NCBI RefSeq assembly: GCF_019703515.2
Contig: NC_059362.1
Coordinates: 48,065,468 to 48,129,467 of the forward strand
From: Myxocyprinus asiaticus
Lineage: Eukaryota > Chordata > Actinopteri > Cypriniformes > Catostomidae
Length of the DNA stretch: 64,000 nucleotides
Reading direction: 5' to 3'
Made by a program: the position numbers and the translations under genes. Of this stretch, positions 12,351-26,600 are shown piece by piece (within the stretch, counting starts at the first letter, position 1; each line of letters begins with the position of its first letter). The notes beneath the pieces were generated by a model that saw nothing but the letters and a program-made list of their open reading frames with translations, had not been told where the DNA came from and ran no database searches.

Positions 12351-12411
12351 TATATGATAGATGATATTTGCCTTCTATCATTAGAAAAGTGACAGGGAAC
12401 TGTTGAGGAGA

Positions 12412-12605
12412 GGCTGATAGAATACGTGCTTTAGAGTAATGAGTGCTCCACAGGATGCTGGATCTGCTCAAGTTTTGTGAGGTTGGTTTATTACATCTGT
12501 TTAAACGAGATATGCGCATATTTGTAGACGGTATATGATATTAGTTTGACTGATATTTGCCTTTTTATCATTAGATAAGACAGTTAACAGTTACAGGGAA
12601 CTGTT
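12412..12605. repeat. Diverged tandem duplicate of 11300-11437 plus 12351-12410
   Basis: The sequence around the hAT insertion occurs twice. Shared words include GAATA(C/T)G(T/C)GCTT(T/C)AGAG, TTACATCTGTTTAAA, GTATATGAT, GATATTTGCCTT and CAGGGAACTGTTGAGGAGAG. The hAT element therefore landed in one copy of a duplication of about 190 bp. No coding content is seen. Confidence 0.6.
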
Positions 12606-12937
12606 GAGGAGAGAGAGAGAGAATGAAACACTTTAACATTACATGTCTATCGCGGCTCTGATATGCGGAACGTTTTAATGAGACTGTGTTGCACACCGGT
12701 CTATTATTGTAGTTACACGATGGCATGTAACAAAAAAACTGATTGATTGTTTACATGACTCAGATGCTTCACATGCAAGCAGGCGATTCTCAGCGCTCTC
12801 GTGGACCTAAGAAAAAAATCAGCCAAACGGGGAAATGGATCAGTCAATGCCGATAATTCAAAAATTCAGAAAATCGTCCAGTTTATCGGCCTCTGCGATA
12901 TATCAATCAACCACTAATGGTAAATGACATGGAAAAT

Positions 12938-13324
12938 AGAGGTCGACCGATAGTGGATTTTGCCGATAGGATAACTAAGGTGGTGGAAAGGGCCGATAAC
13001 CGATTAATCGGCCAGTAGTTTTTAAAATCGATTTATAGAATGTCTTATTCTTTCTTTACTATGGCAGCTAAAGACAAAGAGTCCAAAATGAATAAAATCC
13101 CAGATGCAGTTTATTGTTCAACCAAAATCCCAACAATAACCAGAAAAAAAAAGATTTGGTGCATAACACAGGACTTTTAAGTATAAACAAGCCCAAAACA
13201 CACCAGGGATGACGAAATGATAAAAAACCATCTGGAACTATTGCCATATAATTTTTCAGATAACCGATAGTTCCAAAAAGCAGCGGTTCTGATTAATCCG
13301 TAAAACCGATATATCGGTCTACCT
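12938..13324. repeat. Short DNA element with GGTCGACCGAT-type termini
   Basis: Begins AGAGGTCGACCGATAGTGG and ends ACCGATATATCGGTCTACCT, so the ends are imperfect inverted repeats rich in CCGATA/TATCGG words. The same family occurs at 5693 and 57518-59074. It is non-autonomous and carries no transposase. Confidence 0.6.
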
Positions 13325-13742
13325 TTAATGGCAATTATCAATTGGTCAAGCAATGTAAAACCCCATGTATACAGTAGAAACCCAATAACACTACAGTGCT
13401 ACGAGCTAGTGGTTCACTGATATTGTTTTTAATAGCCAATGCTGATATCTACAGAGCAGGCATGGCCAGTTAACTAGATTTATACTTGCCAATCATTAAT
13501 CCATCACAACCATCTTGGTTAAAAGAGTGCCACAGACACGCATGAAACCTCTCGGTTGATCGTTGTGATCGAATGCTGGTTTTGTGCTTCCTTAGTTCTC
13601 TTAATTATTATTATTATTGATATTCATGATAATTATTTTTATCGTTTTGTTTTTCCTGCAGTTCAGGATGATGAAATCACAAAAATCATGCTTTAGATTA
13701 GTACTGGCCTGTAGATGATCTAACAAAGACCATACGACAGCG

Positions 13743-14647
13743 ATGGAGGAAGCTAATAATACTGCAGCTTTAGCAGAGAGGACTCTGGGAAATGAAGTGG
13801 ATGCAGGAGATACAATTGGAAAGATGAAAACAGCATTATCCTCAACACTTCTACAGCCAGGTCAAGATGATGAATTGAGTCACGCTCAGGCTGTTGCCTT
13901 AAGAACTGAAACTGGTCCTCATATCGGCGTAAAGAGTGCTTCAACAACCAGTAATATTAATGTCACATTGGAGAACGAGAACATTTGGAGTCGTTTTCAT
14001 GGCATCGGCACCGAGATGATCTTAACCAAGCAGGGCAGACGCATGTTCCCCTGTTGTCGCTTCCGTCTGAGTGGTTTAGACCCAAATCTCAGGTTCTTCC
14101 TAGTTATGGATGTGATGCCTTTAGATGACTTCCGACACAAATGGAACGGAACGTCGTGGGAACCGGGCGGAAGCAGTAAACCTCACATCCAGGGTCCGGT
14201 TTGTCTTCATCCCGAGTCTCCGGCTCTGGGTCGGCACTGGATGGATGGCCCGGTGTCCTTTTACAAAGTCAAGTTAGCACACAACTCTCTGGACCAGGAT
14301 GGTTGTCTGGTGTTGCAGCCCATGCAGCGCTACCAGCCGCGTCTTTTCGTCGTTCCTGTTAGTGCGGGTCACGAGCGTGCCATTCAGCTGGAAAGCCCTG
14401 ATGTTCACATGTTTACCTTCCCTAAAACAGAGTTCTACGCGGTGATGAGCTACCAGAACCCGCGGATCACTCAGCTTAAAATCGACTGTAATCCGTTCAC
14501 GTTAGCTTTCAGAGTAGACGGCCAAAACTCTCGCCGCCTCCACAACAAACTCAAACTCGCTCTGACTGGCAGAACTCAAACGCAGCTTCCTTTTCCGTCT
14601 CTTGCCACTCACACCTGTAATGAAACCTCGGAGAATGAAGACCTCAG
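13743..14647 (+). CDS. mga: mga exon 2 (first coding): T-box DNA-binding domain
   Basis: The exon starts at 13662 after TTTTTCCTGCAG. The ATG at 13743 opens a frame continuous to the donor at 14648. The T-box spans about residues 80-258. Its landmarks are WSRFHGIGTEMILTKQGRRM, then SGLDPN, the WMDGPVSFYKVKL block, RYQPR, FPKTEFYAVMSYQNPRITQL and KIDCNPFTLAFR. These match Brachyury-type T-boxes in order and spacing, including the YQN(x)xIT contact segment. The N-terminal 79 residues are low-complexity and poorly conserved. The whole domain lies in one exon, unlike classical T-box genes. DNA binding at TCACACCT-like sites is expected from the family. Confidence 0.95.
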
Positions 14648-17600
14648 GTACGTCTGTCTGTCCATAAATGATTTTTTTATCCCCAGTAAATGAAGTATAA
14701 TGTTGTTTTTCTTTCAGTGCATGGATGCAGCACCATTCTAGCATATTCGTTGTAATAACTGTGGTTAAAAAGGAATTTAGGTTTAACCTTTTCCTAAATT
14801 CAGCTGTCTTGAGGCTATTGGGTGATGATTTATTGCATAAAAAATTAAGCCTATTTTTTGGTTGATGTGACATTATTTTGATGAAAAAAAAAAATCACAT
14901 TTTCCACCTAAATGACATTTTGCTCGACTCAAACCATGCTTCTCCTCACTGCGAGTGAATCTGTATTTAATGTAGTGTCTTTGACCTTGTGTAGTTTTAT
15001 TGATGGTTTTTGTCACACCACCTGTCCATGTTGACATCTGTATAATTTTATGAGCTTCTACCAAATGACAGATGAATTTGTGCCAAAATACTGTAGAGTT
15101 TGATTGGACGCATGACCTTTGACATCAACTACAGAAGAAATGGGAATTGTTTAATTTTCAGAAAACTAAACGAAAACATTTTTGTTGACTGAAATCAAAA
15201 TAAAAATTGACATGATTGGAAAAAAACTGAGAATAAACTAAAATACTTTTTTGTAACTCCAAAACTAACTAAAATAAAATAAAAATGACCTTGAATTAAT
15301 ATTGGTTTTAGCTTTTGAATCACAGTATATTATAAAATGTTAAACATTTACAGTCCACCTTAATTAAACTTGAAAATGTCACTAGATAGATGTAACACAT
15401 TAGATGTAATAAGATGTATTTAATGAAGTTAAACATATTTCAATGATACCGGAAGCCATGTACTAAAAAAACTAGCCTAAAAACGAAATAAAACAAAACA
15501 ACTATAATAACCATGGTTTCTATTTATATATACTTATAAAATAATGTCACATTTAAAAAAAATCGTAATGGCCCTAAAAATATGCCTAATTTTCTTTAGC
15601 TGTATCTAGAAGATAACCCCCGGCACTCGCGCGAGACTTTATGTGACTGGGGGTTTACCTTCTAGACACAATCATTTTCATTGAGACTTCATTAGCTTTT
15701 AACTCTTTGAGCTCTGAAGGTGTTTTTAGAGATTTCCAGTTATATAACTTGACAAAAATAACGAGGGTTTTGGTGTTTGGTATCATTGTAAAGAAAACTT
15801 TCACATTTTTTAATGATATAGATTATGATACATTCTGAGACTCTCAGCATAAGATGATAAGATAAGATTAAGCAACAATGTACTTAAATTTGTTTTATTA
15901 TTATATATCTCTGGGTGTAAATAAGGTGGCTCAGAAAAACTGCTTTTGTTTTGTTCCCAATCATGTCAACTGTATCTGAGAAAAATGTTTGTGTTGATTT
16001 TTTTTATTTTGTGTTGACAAAGAAATCAAAAGTTATAGCATTACAAAAATAATTTGTCATAGTGTCCAAAAACATCTCCAAACAAATAAAACATAATAAT
16101 TGTACATAAGAACTAATTACACATGCAAACACAACAGTGACTAAAGGTTTGCATAGCATGCAGACATGATTTTAGTAATGAGATTTCACAGAATGAGTTT
16201 CATTCTGTGTCATTTGAGTCATCATTGAGTCTGTGTCATGTATCTGGCGCCATCTCCTGGTGGTCATATGTAACATTGTGCTTCATGTGGATTATCTAAT
16301 GATCTGTACATCTGATTACCTTGTGTGTGGACTCGTTTGAAAGATAATCGCCTCCTCTAAGTAATAGTATGTGATATTTTATGTTCAGTTTATGTTTTGT
16401 GAAGTTATAAGCAAAAACGCAGTATGTAAGTAACTCCAACATAATTGTTAAAGACATATACTTAGCTATTACTCGCTATATTTGTGTCTGTGAGTAAAAC
16501 AAATAGGCGGGTTGCATTTTACTCTTTGAGAGCTTTCCAACAACATATGACATATTTGATCAGTTTGATGTTTTTACTGATTACAATAATATGTACAGTG
16601 CAAAATTATTAATCAATTATCAAAATGGAACATTTCTGATTTGTCTGCAAATTTCAAAGCACTTGTTCAGTTTTGGTCATAATGTCTACATGCATTGGAA
16701 AGTAGAGCTTCTAATCTTTCAAACGACACCTATTTTGTGTTGGTCAAGACTGTAGTTATTAACATTTTGACTATTATTTTTTTTTTCTCACGGGCCTGTC
16801 CGAGCTTAAAGGGTTAAAAAATATTATTTCAAAATTCTTTCTTTGGATTTGTGGGGTGAAACCTGGACATGTTTTGGACACGTTTTGCAAGATTCACCCT
16901 ATTATCCTTGACCTTTCTGTTGTTAAAATGGGATTTTTGTAATGTGACTATGTTCCTTTCTTCTCCTGTCACCAGTTCAACACACACTAACCCTGAATCT
17001 GATAGAGAAGAAAAGAACTTATCAGACAGGAAGAGAGTCTGTGATCAGACCAGCAGCTGTGATGAGGAACAGGTCATCAAACGCTTCATGAGAGATGAAT
17101 CACAGCCACATGAGCACGTGAAACCTACTGAGCACACGATGCCACATGAGATGCCACCTAGTTCTTCAGAACCTCACTGTCCGACCAGTTTAACTGAAAG
17201 TTTAGAACGTGACTCTGTGGATGTGATTGGTCGTCCAAACGGTATTCCCTCAACCATTTCACCGCTCTCTGCTACCTGTAAACCAAAGCGTGCTTACTGT
17301 AAATCCAGTCGTTGGAGAAAAGCGAGGAAAGCCAAGTCTAAATGGTGGTCTAATGTGAAGTATGCAAAACCTCCTGACGTCATGAGACCCATTGACGTGT
17401 CCATGCAGCCAGACCTCGAAGATGTGGATGGCATGCTGTTTGTGTCATTTACTGCAAAGGTATCATCGTGTTTCATGTTTTAAATAATGGAAATCTTAAG
17501 TGGTTGGTTCACCCAACAACAAAAATTCGGTTATCAATTACTCCCCATCATGTTGTTTCAAACCTGTATAATTTTCTGTCTTCTGTGGCCACAAATGGAG

Positions 17601-20600
17601 ATGTTAGGCAGAATGTTCACACTGTTCTTTTCCATACAATGAAAGCAAACACTGACATCTCCAATCACCATATATCAGCCAGTTAATATCAGTCTACCAC
17701 TAATTATTATATCTTTTATTCTGTAGGAAGCTCTTGACATTCATGTTGGAAACATGAGGAAGCCTGTGGAATCATCATCATCATCATCATCATCAAACAC
17801 TGAAAATCAAACACAGAAGTCGCAATGTTGTAGTGAAGGTTTGAAAAGATCTGAACTGATAAACGAATGTTCTTTACACTGATGATGTCCTGATCACCTC
17901 ATCTGTGTGTTTCTGCAGAAGTTTCTTTAACAGTGGAGGAGAAGATCTCAAACCATGAGCTCATGTTACTAGAACATCTGAAACAGCTGAAGAACAGACA
18001 GATCATTCATCCAGCGCTGCAACAGGGTGAGTCTACACAAACACACATAGTGCACAAATAACATGAACTTTAAACATCAAGGTATCTGAACGTGTTAGGG
18101 AAAGTGTATGTTTAAAGTTCCTGTTTAATGTTTAACATTTTCAAGTTCTACATTACTTTTTTTCTGTGACAAATAAAAAAAAAAATATAAGGGTGTTTCC
18201 ACACTTGGTCCGTTTCAGGGGTCTGAGCGCAGATCGCGGGATTTTTGGCCCATATCTGAACAATCCAAACGATCTCAGACCCGTCTAAAGTGAACCGAGA
18301 CCATCTCGGGAGGTGGTCAGAGTACGGTTCGCTTTCAGCCTTCGCTAATAACATGCATTGTGAACACAAATCGCTCCGGGCTCTCTTGATTTTCCCTTTC
18401 GTGTTACGGCAAACATCTTTGACACTGACAGGTAACCATACACCAGTCACGCAGAGAAGAGACGTGACGAGCCGCTTATTCTGTTTCTGTGGAGATGACA
18501 GAGTAAGCTGCTGATGAAAACTATTTAAACTCTTAAACTCTTCACAAAACAAACTCAGAAATCTCTCTTCAGTGTTCTGTGCAAATGAAGACTCAGACTA
18601 GAAGACAGTTAAAGGGATAGTTCACCCAAAAATGAAAATTCTCTCATGCCATCCCAGATGTGTATGAATTTCTTTCTTCAGCTGAACACAAATTAAGATT
18701 TTTAGAAGAATATTTCAGCTCTGTAGGTCCATGTAATGCAAGTGAATGGGTGCCAAAATGTTTACGTGGCAAAATCCACAAAGGCTGCATAAAAGTAATC
18801 CATATGACTCCAGTGGTTTAATCCATGTCTTCAGAAGTGATATGATAGGTGTGGGTGAGAAACAGATCACTATTTAAGTCAATTTTTGCTAGAAATTCTT
18901 CTCCCTTCCCAGTAGGGGGTGTATGCATGACGAATGTGAATTAGCAAAAACACAAGAAGAAGAAAGTTAAAGTGGAGATTGACTGAGCAGGGAGGAGAAT
19001 TTATAGTAAAAATTGACAAAAATAGTGATCTGTTTCTCACCCACACCTATCAGATCTCTTCTGAAGACATGGATTAAACCACTGGAGTCTTATTGATTAC
19101 TTTTATGCTGCTTTTATGTGCTTTTTGGAGCTTCAAAATATTGGCACCCATGCACTTGCATTTTATGGACCTACAGAACTGAACTATTCTTCTAAAAATC
19201 TTCATTTGTGTTCAGCAGAAGAAAGAAAGTCACACACATCTAGGATGGCATGAGAGGCATTGTATCGGCCTATCGGACACCCTGCACTCTGGATATCGGC
19301 ATCGGCCGTTAAAAAGCAGTGTGAATGTGAAATGAACTGAGACACTTTAATGGGTGAAGTGGATAAAAAAAGAGATCTGAGCCCACTTTCAAGGTCGTAA
19401 ATAGTGTGAATGCAAAGAGAACTGGGTCCTTTTTTACTCAGTTCCCTTTTTGGTCCACTTAAATGTCTTTGACAATTATGTTGGAGTTACTTACATACTG
19501 CGTTTTTGCTTATAATATCAGGGAAAATAAACGGAACATAAAATATCACATATCATTACTTAGAGGAGATTATCTTTCAAACGAGTCCACACACAAGATA
19601 ATCAGATGTATAGATCATTAGATAATCCACATGAAGTACAATGTTACATATGACCACCAGGAGATGGCGCCAAATACATGACACAGACTTAAAGAGGACC
19701 CAAGTGTGAAAACACCCTAAAAGTACAAAAGGAACTCACGAAACTGCATGCATAATAATTATAAAAATGTTGTCATGTTAGCTACCCATACACGAATAAC
19801 ACACATCACACATAACTCATCTATTGACAGTCTTTGTTATATTGTTAAGTGTATTAATTTGTCTTTTCATTTCTACACAGTTGGAATGAAACTCAATCTT
19901 CTAGATCCTGCTGTACCCATAGACTTACAGTATCTAGGTGTGTTTGTACCTTTGCTTTCACCTGTTCACAGCGGTGCGGAAAACCTCACATCATCCTCTA
20001 GTAAGCAAAAGCAACTCATTTCCGTGATTTTATCAAGTCGCTGTAGAAGATTGAGTCTCAGTGTCTTTAAATGACCAGCTGCTCTTGTAAATGTCCAGAT
20101 GCTCCGTTCGTGTCGCGGACTGGCAAGACAAACGATCCGATCAGGATAAAAGGCTGGAGGGAGAAATTTACTTCAAAGACTGTACAGAACTCAACTGACA
20201 GTAAGGAAATAAACTACTGGTTTATACGTAAACGGATGCTTGGTGAATTTGTTTTCACGCGTCATTTTCTAATAATTGTTTCCATCCTGATCAGGTTCCG
20301 GCAACCATTCAGCATTTTTTTCAGACATGTTGGATGAATATCTCGAAACTGAAGCGCAGCAGATCAGCGAGCGTGCCGCTGTCTTTTCAACAAGCTCTCC
20401 ATCACCTGTTGCCTACCAGCTGCCCACCAAAAGTAGCAGTTATGTCCGAACCTTGAATAGTGTCCTTCAGACACGTAGCTTTCCACCAAACTCCGCCCAT
20501 TCAGGGATCCATAGAAACCTCACAAACATGCTGCCATCCAAATCTTCCATTAAAACGACTCCAGGAAACATTGTTTGTACTTCCTCATCAAGACCCCAAC

Positions 20601-23600
20601 AATCCACCCCTTTAACCGTGGGTAAACGGTTGAAACGCAGCACCTCTTGCCGTTCGTTTCAACACTATTCAACGATATCAACCAGTAAAACCACAAATCC
20701 CAGCCATGTTTATAAACGTGGAGTAGGTCGTCCTCGTAAGCATACACTGAAGTTGAACAGCTCTTGTCTGGAGGTCAGAGGTTGTAGTGATGGTGGAGAG
20801 CAGTCGTCTTCTACATCTGCTGAAAGGCACACAGAGATGTTGGTACAGGAACAGGAAGCAGTCTTTCATGGCAACAGTCGTACTTACATCACCACTGAGA
20901 GGGCAAAGTTTGCATTGAATTCACTGGTGACCTTAGAAGTAAGTGCAATCTGAAAAACAAACTGTTTACTTTTGGTCATACCGCCCACCCCTACTAATCA
21001 CATTAAGAATTTCCATAACAATAAGAATGATATAAATAAAAGAATATAATTCCTATAAATACTCTATTCTACTTACAGTGCAGCATTTGAATATTAGAGT
21101 GGGTTTTAGCTTTTTTAATTGGATTTCTTTGATCTGTACAGAAACATGAGAAGGCGCCGTTCAGCACTTGGCACATTTATGAAGATGATTGTGGTAATGA
21201 CTTCTGTCGACTGGGTTGCATCTGCAATAGTCTTTATAGAAAACTGCGAGGAGACACACACTGCAGACGTGTTCAGTGTATGTTCGGCTGCAGCTGTTTC
21301 AAGCACAAAGTTCTTCTGATTCACCCACCAGATGTGAGCGAAATGCTTAATGGCAGGAGGATGCCGCTGATAGCTTATCGTAAGTCTACACGTGTTTGTT
21401 GTGTTGTTGTATTTAATTTAATTATTTAATAAGTATGTGCTTGTTTTGGTCTGATTACTTGTTTAGTACAAAAAGTAGTTTAACGTATTACAGTTTACAT
21501 TTTTGTAATCTTGTACAGTTAGTGACTTTCAGCTAAGTTACTTTAAATTACTTTAAAAGATAAAATGTGAATTGTTAATATGAAGCCTATGGCTGATTGC
21601 ATTTCTGTGACAGCTGAAGGACCTGCACCCCCTAACGTGTTATTAAAAGGTAGAAACTTGTAGTGTTTAGTGTATGACTTGCATGAGACAAGAATTTGAA
21701 TGAATTAATGCATTTTTTAAGCAGAAAAAAAAAAAGTCTGTGAATAGTCTTTTGGAAAGTAGCTAAAAAGATCATTAGTAATGTGATAACTTTTTCTATT
21801 AACTTTTTTGAGTAAGTTACCCAACACTGGTTATTAATTAGGGATGCAAACTCCTCACCTTTCTGCGAAATTCGCCATTTTGAAACCAAAAGGGGCCACT
21901 TTTGTGATTCGTGCCGATCAGAGCAGTTTTGGTTTTGGGAGGTTGGACTCCCGGATGATTGACTACAGCAGCGGCCAGGCACGTGCTTGGCATTCACAGT
22001 CCTACCGAGGCAGATCGCTTGATTGATTACAACTCTAGCAGCAGCGGCCAATCGCGTGCTTGGCATTCGCAGTCCTACCGAAGCAAATCGCTTGATCGAT
22101 TACAGCTTTCGCTAATCACGTTCTTGGCTACAGCACACATGCACAGTAATTCTGCATCTGACAGTAATGGAGCGTGAAGGGCTCTAAAAAAGCGGCACTT
22201 GAGAAACTTCTCATTTGTAAACAAGCTGAATTATCTACTGACCGACTGAATGAGAGGGGCATGTTTTTTGTTCACTTCGGTATCGGCATGTGAGTCTACC
22301 CTGTTCATCGAGGAGAAAAAGGGGCAGAAGAGCTATTACTGTGTAAAAGTGAGGCTTTCACATGAATCGAGTCAGTGCTGCCGAATACATTGAAGTCTAT
22401 GAAGTGCCCCACTTTACACCAAAGTGTTTTTCACACGTATTTGCCTCACAAATGATGTCTTTGGTAATTCAAAGCCACAAGACATATTTAAAAACTGTCC
22501 AAATTTATGAAGAGGTATTGAATGTCTTAATATTTATTTTAATTAAATATTACCTTATAGTTTCCGAGTATCCAGAGACGCCAATTATTGAACTACAGTA
22601 ATAATAAATTTTTTTTTAAAAAAGCTAAAACCTTAACATAAATAAGTCCTCTTTTTACTTCCTGTAATCAAAGCAATTTCAGTTTTCTTTTTCTCTTCCA
22701 AATACATGTTTTCAATGTTTATTGTGCACATCTCCTTTCTTGCATGGCAAACTCGTAAAATTGCCTCTTCATGTCGCTTTCTGCAACGTTTGTCATGTGT
22801 AGGGAAACGACGCTGGCATTAATCGGAGCGTTCAACGCAACTCATGTGAAATGTGCTTTACAATGACAAAAGGCCATTATTGAAACTCAAACTCTGGAAG
22901 GGGTCACTGAACTAATCAGTTAATGAAACTGACAAATTTGTGAAACAGAAGTTTGTCCACACCATAATACCCTTTATTTTTGCAGCTAATTCTGCACAAT
23001 AGTTCAGTTAATTTGCTATATTTGAATCATTAAAATTGCTGGAATTGGTGCTTTTAGCTTATTATTTAAACAAAATATCCCTGAGAAACATGGTCGTGGA
23101 CCAGTGATTGTCTCACCCTTTTCACCCATCATGAGTTTGCATCCCTGAATAATGTTGTAGATTAGATTGATTTGTTATGTGATGTTGGCCGTTTGTCTTT
23201 GTTATGAGAATATAAATGTTATTTTATATTTAAGTGTTCTCCAGCGAACACTGAATTGATTTCAGAGCACATTAATGCCTCATTTATACTGTGAAAGAAG
23301 ACAAACTTTTTTCTCCTGGATGAACTAAAGCACCCTAGGTGAACAAAGCCAGCATTTATACTAGGCGCTGTGTCGTTTTAAAATTCGTTTGTTGAAGGTG
23401 ACGTCAAGGTGTTTCACGTACTGTTCCAGCCACGGAAGTAATGCCAATAAAGGCCCCGATATACTTCCTACGGAATTGTTATGTGTGTAACATCAATTTG
23501 AACAAATTCTGGCCAAAAAGTTTTTGCCTTCGTTTCGGTGGTTCGTAACAGCTCGCTAGGGTGAACTTTTAGGGAAAATTCTTACCAGCTGCTTAACACC

Positions 23601-26600
23601 CTCTTACTGCCATTGGTCCATGTCATCGGTAAGTGTGACCTGGAGCTCCACCTAATTTGAGGCTGAGAGCTAATTCTGTTTACCTTGTTCAGTCAGTGAA
23701 AATCAGTCAACATGTACAAACCGGCAAGTCAAGTTATTAGAGAGCTGGTGCAAATTTACCTACATCTATATAATCGTTCACTTGGAGACATAATCCAAGA
23801 CCCTGCCATTCACTCATCTGCCCAAAGTAAGGTGGGTCTATCATTCTTTTGTCTGTATTTTGCCCATTAGCACTCTTTTATACGCCCATCTTTGCAGTAG
23901 TATCAGTGTCATCATAAATTACAACAACAGAGTGTAACCGAGTGCATATTATGACCGCATATAGCGTGTTAGTGCATTAGTGTCATGAATTTAGAATCTA
24001 AACAAGACAAATTAAACATTTTCTACTGCATATAAATTACTAAAAAATCATCAAGTGTTTAAGACAAAACATTTTACTGATGTAGTGTGAATTCTACTAA
24101 TAGAATGAGGCATAAAGTCATTGATGACACATTTTAATGTCACATTAGTAAAGGTTTAACAAGAAGCGTCCTCGTATTTAAATGTACTTCTAAACGCCTC
24201 CCACAGTTGTGTGGCGGGTGTCTGAATGTTCGGGAACAGTATACCGTTGCTCAGCTGTTTAGAACTTCTTTTACCCCTGAACGAAGAACGCAGAAGAACT
24301 TCTCTGGAAGTATATCGGGTCCTTAATGCAGGTCTTTCTCTCTGTGGATCGCCCACTTTTAACACTCAGTTCCTTATTAAATTTGGCACGGAGCCCCTTC
24401 CAATTTTGGCCACAAGTTATCTGATCTGACTTCATAAAAACCGCAATCTCTCTTCATGCATTTGTCGTGGCCACACTGTCTTTGTGGAGTTTGTTTTAAT
24501 TTTAAAAAAAGTATTTCTGCACAATCTCTGAAAGATGGGCTGCAGAGTTAATCATTTTTAATGATAGTAACCTAGGTAACTACTCCTCAGTTGGCATGCG
24601 CAGTTGTAAATAAAAAACATCATGTTCAGTTCACACCCACGATTATTTTTAACCAATCATCTACGCTCTTTGAATGGTTGAATTCTCCAAGGTCAAGAAT
24701 TTCAGAGATGTGCACGAACAGGAGAAATACGAACACCTTGGCAGAACAAAAACGTCAATGCATTTCATCATAATTTTTAGGCTAACTAAAAGAAGCCTGT
24801 TCACCTAGTGAGTATAAACTAGCCTCAAGAGATGTGTCTTGCTCTTTATTGTCAAACAGCGATTGCTGACCCAGAGTTGGAGGACAGACCAGAACCCGCT
24901 CCAAGAGTCACCAAACTGTGGAAGAGGACACCCGAAGATTTTGACTCAGAGCCCATCTTTATACCCAAACAAGTTCCTGTACGGAAAGAAATGCCACGAT
25001 TACATACCTACACTCCACGACCAAGTCCTCAGGTCAGAACTTATGCTGCTCCGTGCACTTGGATTATAAAGATTCCACAACACATTTTGAGACACAAGGT
25101 TTCTGCAAGTCTGAAAAAAGTCTTAAGTCCTAAATTGCCCTTTTGGAAATTAAGGCCATAAAAAGGTCTTGGAGCAACAAGTCTTTTTTTTTTTTTTTTT
25201 TTGGAATGCCCAATTCCCACTACTTAGTAGGCCCTCGTGGTGGTGCGGTTACTCACCTCAATCCGGGTGGTGGAGGACAAGTCTCAGTTGCCTCCGCTTC
25301 TGAGACCGTCAATCCGCGCATCTTATCACGTGACTCGTTGTGCATGACACCGTGGAGACTCACAGCATGTGGAGGCTCATGCTACTCTCCGCGATCTACG
25401 CACAACTTACCACACACCCCATTGAGAGCGAGAACCACTAATCACGACCACGAGGAGGTTACCCTATGTGACTCTACCCTCCCTAGCAACCGGGCCAGTT
25501 TGGTTGCTTAGGAGACCTGGCTGGAGTCACTCAGCACGCCCTGAATTTGAACTCGCAAATCCAGGTGTGATAGTCAGCGTCAATACTCGCTGAGATACCC
25601 AGACCCCCAGGAGCAACAAGTCTTAAATTCATAAGGTCATGGTATTAAATGTTGCATGAGGAATTGGTTTCTCATTGCGTTTAAGTCGTTTTAAAGTGAA
25701 GAGAAATTTCTGAGCACAAATAACCCCATATCAAATTTGCGGTCTGTAGGACAAACTCTATAGCGCCACCATCAGTTCAAAAAAATCACTTTTCTTTTGT
25801 GTGCATCTTTTAAACCATTTGTCCTATAAATTATTTTTGCATGTAATTACGCTCCTCCTGATGATACTAATGGACCGCTTAAATTTAAACTCTGCCATTA
25901 CAGTGGCTGCCATCTTTGATTATGGCGTTTATCATTTATTCGCTACTGTTCCTGCAAACATTGCCTGATTTGCCTAAACAGAGGCTCAAAATAATCTCCA
26001 GACTGATCCACACAGAATGAATAATAAAAAAATGTATTTTGTTGAAAAGTTACGTTAACACAAATTTAACGAGGTGGACATAAAACAGGAAGTGGGGCTA
26101 TATCTTGCCAATGGTTTGTCGTATTGAAACTTGGTATGCTTCATCAGGACCATGATCTGAGGGTATGTGCAAAATTAGGTGACAGCGCCACCTATGGGTC
26201 AAGCTATCTGCCCTTAAAATATCCTAAAATCATGAGTTTGGTGTCTATGGGTTCATTGGGTCATGAGGATTTCAACGATTCCAATATCAGCCATACTGCC
26301 TCTCTGGCACATTGATTTTTATCTTAAAGTTAAATATCTTTTGAATGCATTGTCAGATTTATAAGAAATTTGGTATGCATCATTGTCATCATGTCTTGAA
26401 TGTACCTGAGCAGTTTGGAGACAGCGCCACCTATAGTTCAAAAGATAATCCACACTTGTGTGCTGACTCTAACCTTGGCGTGTCTTTTTGCCATTCGTGA
26501 CTCATGTCAACTGAGTGGCACAGTGTGTAAATGTATATATTATTGGCTAATCTAGGACAAGGGATTTAGATTGCAGAATCATAAGTAGGTTCTTTTAACA

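Noticed and set aside
12938..13324. Conserved regulatory element upstream of the mga start
   Set aside because: The CCGATA/TATCGG palindromes are shared with copies at 5693 and 57518, so it is an interspersed element.
24832..25161. Independent 109-codon gene starting at 24832
   Set aside because: The frame is mga exon 10 (24860-25032) with intron read on both sides; the acceptor CAAACAG and donor GTCAGA mark the true limits.
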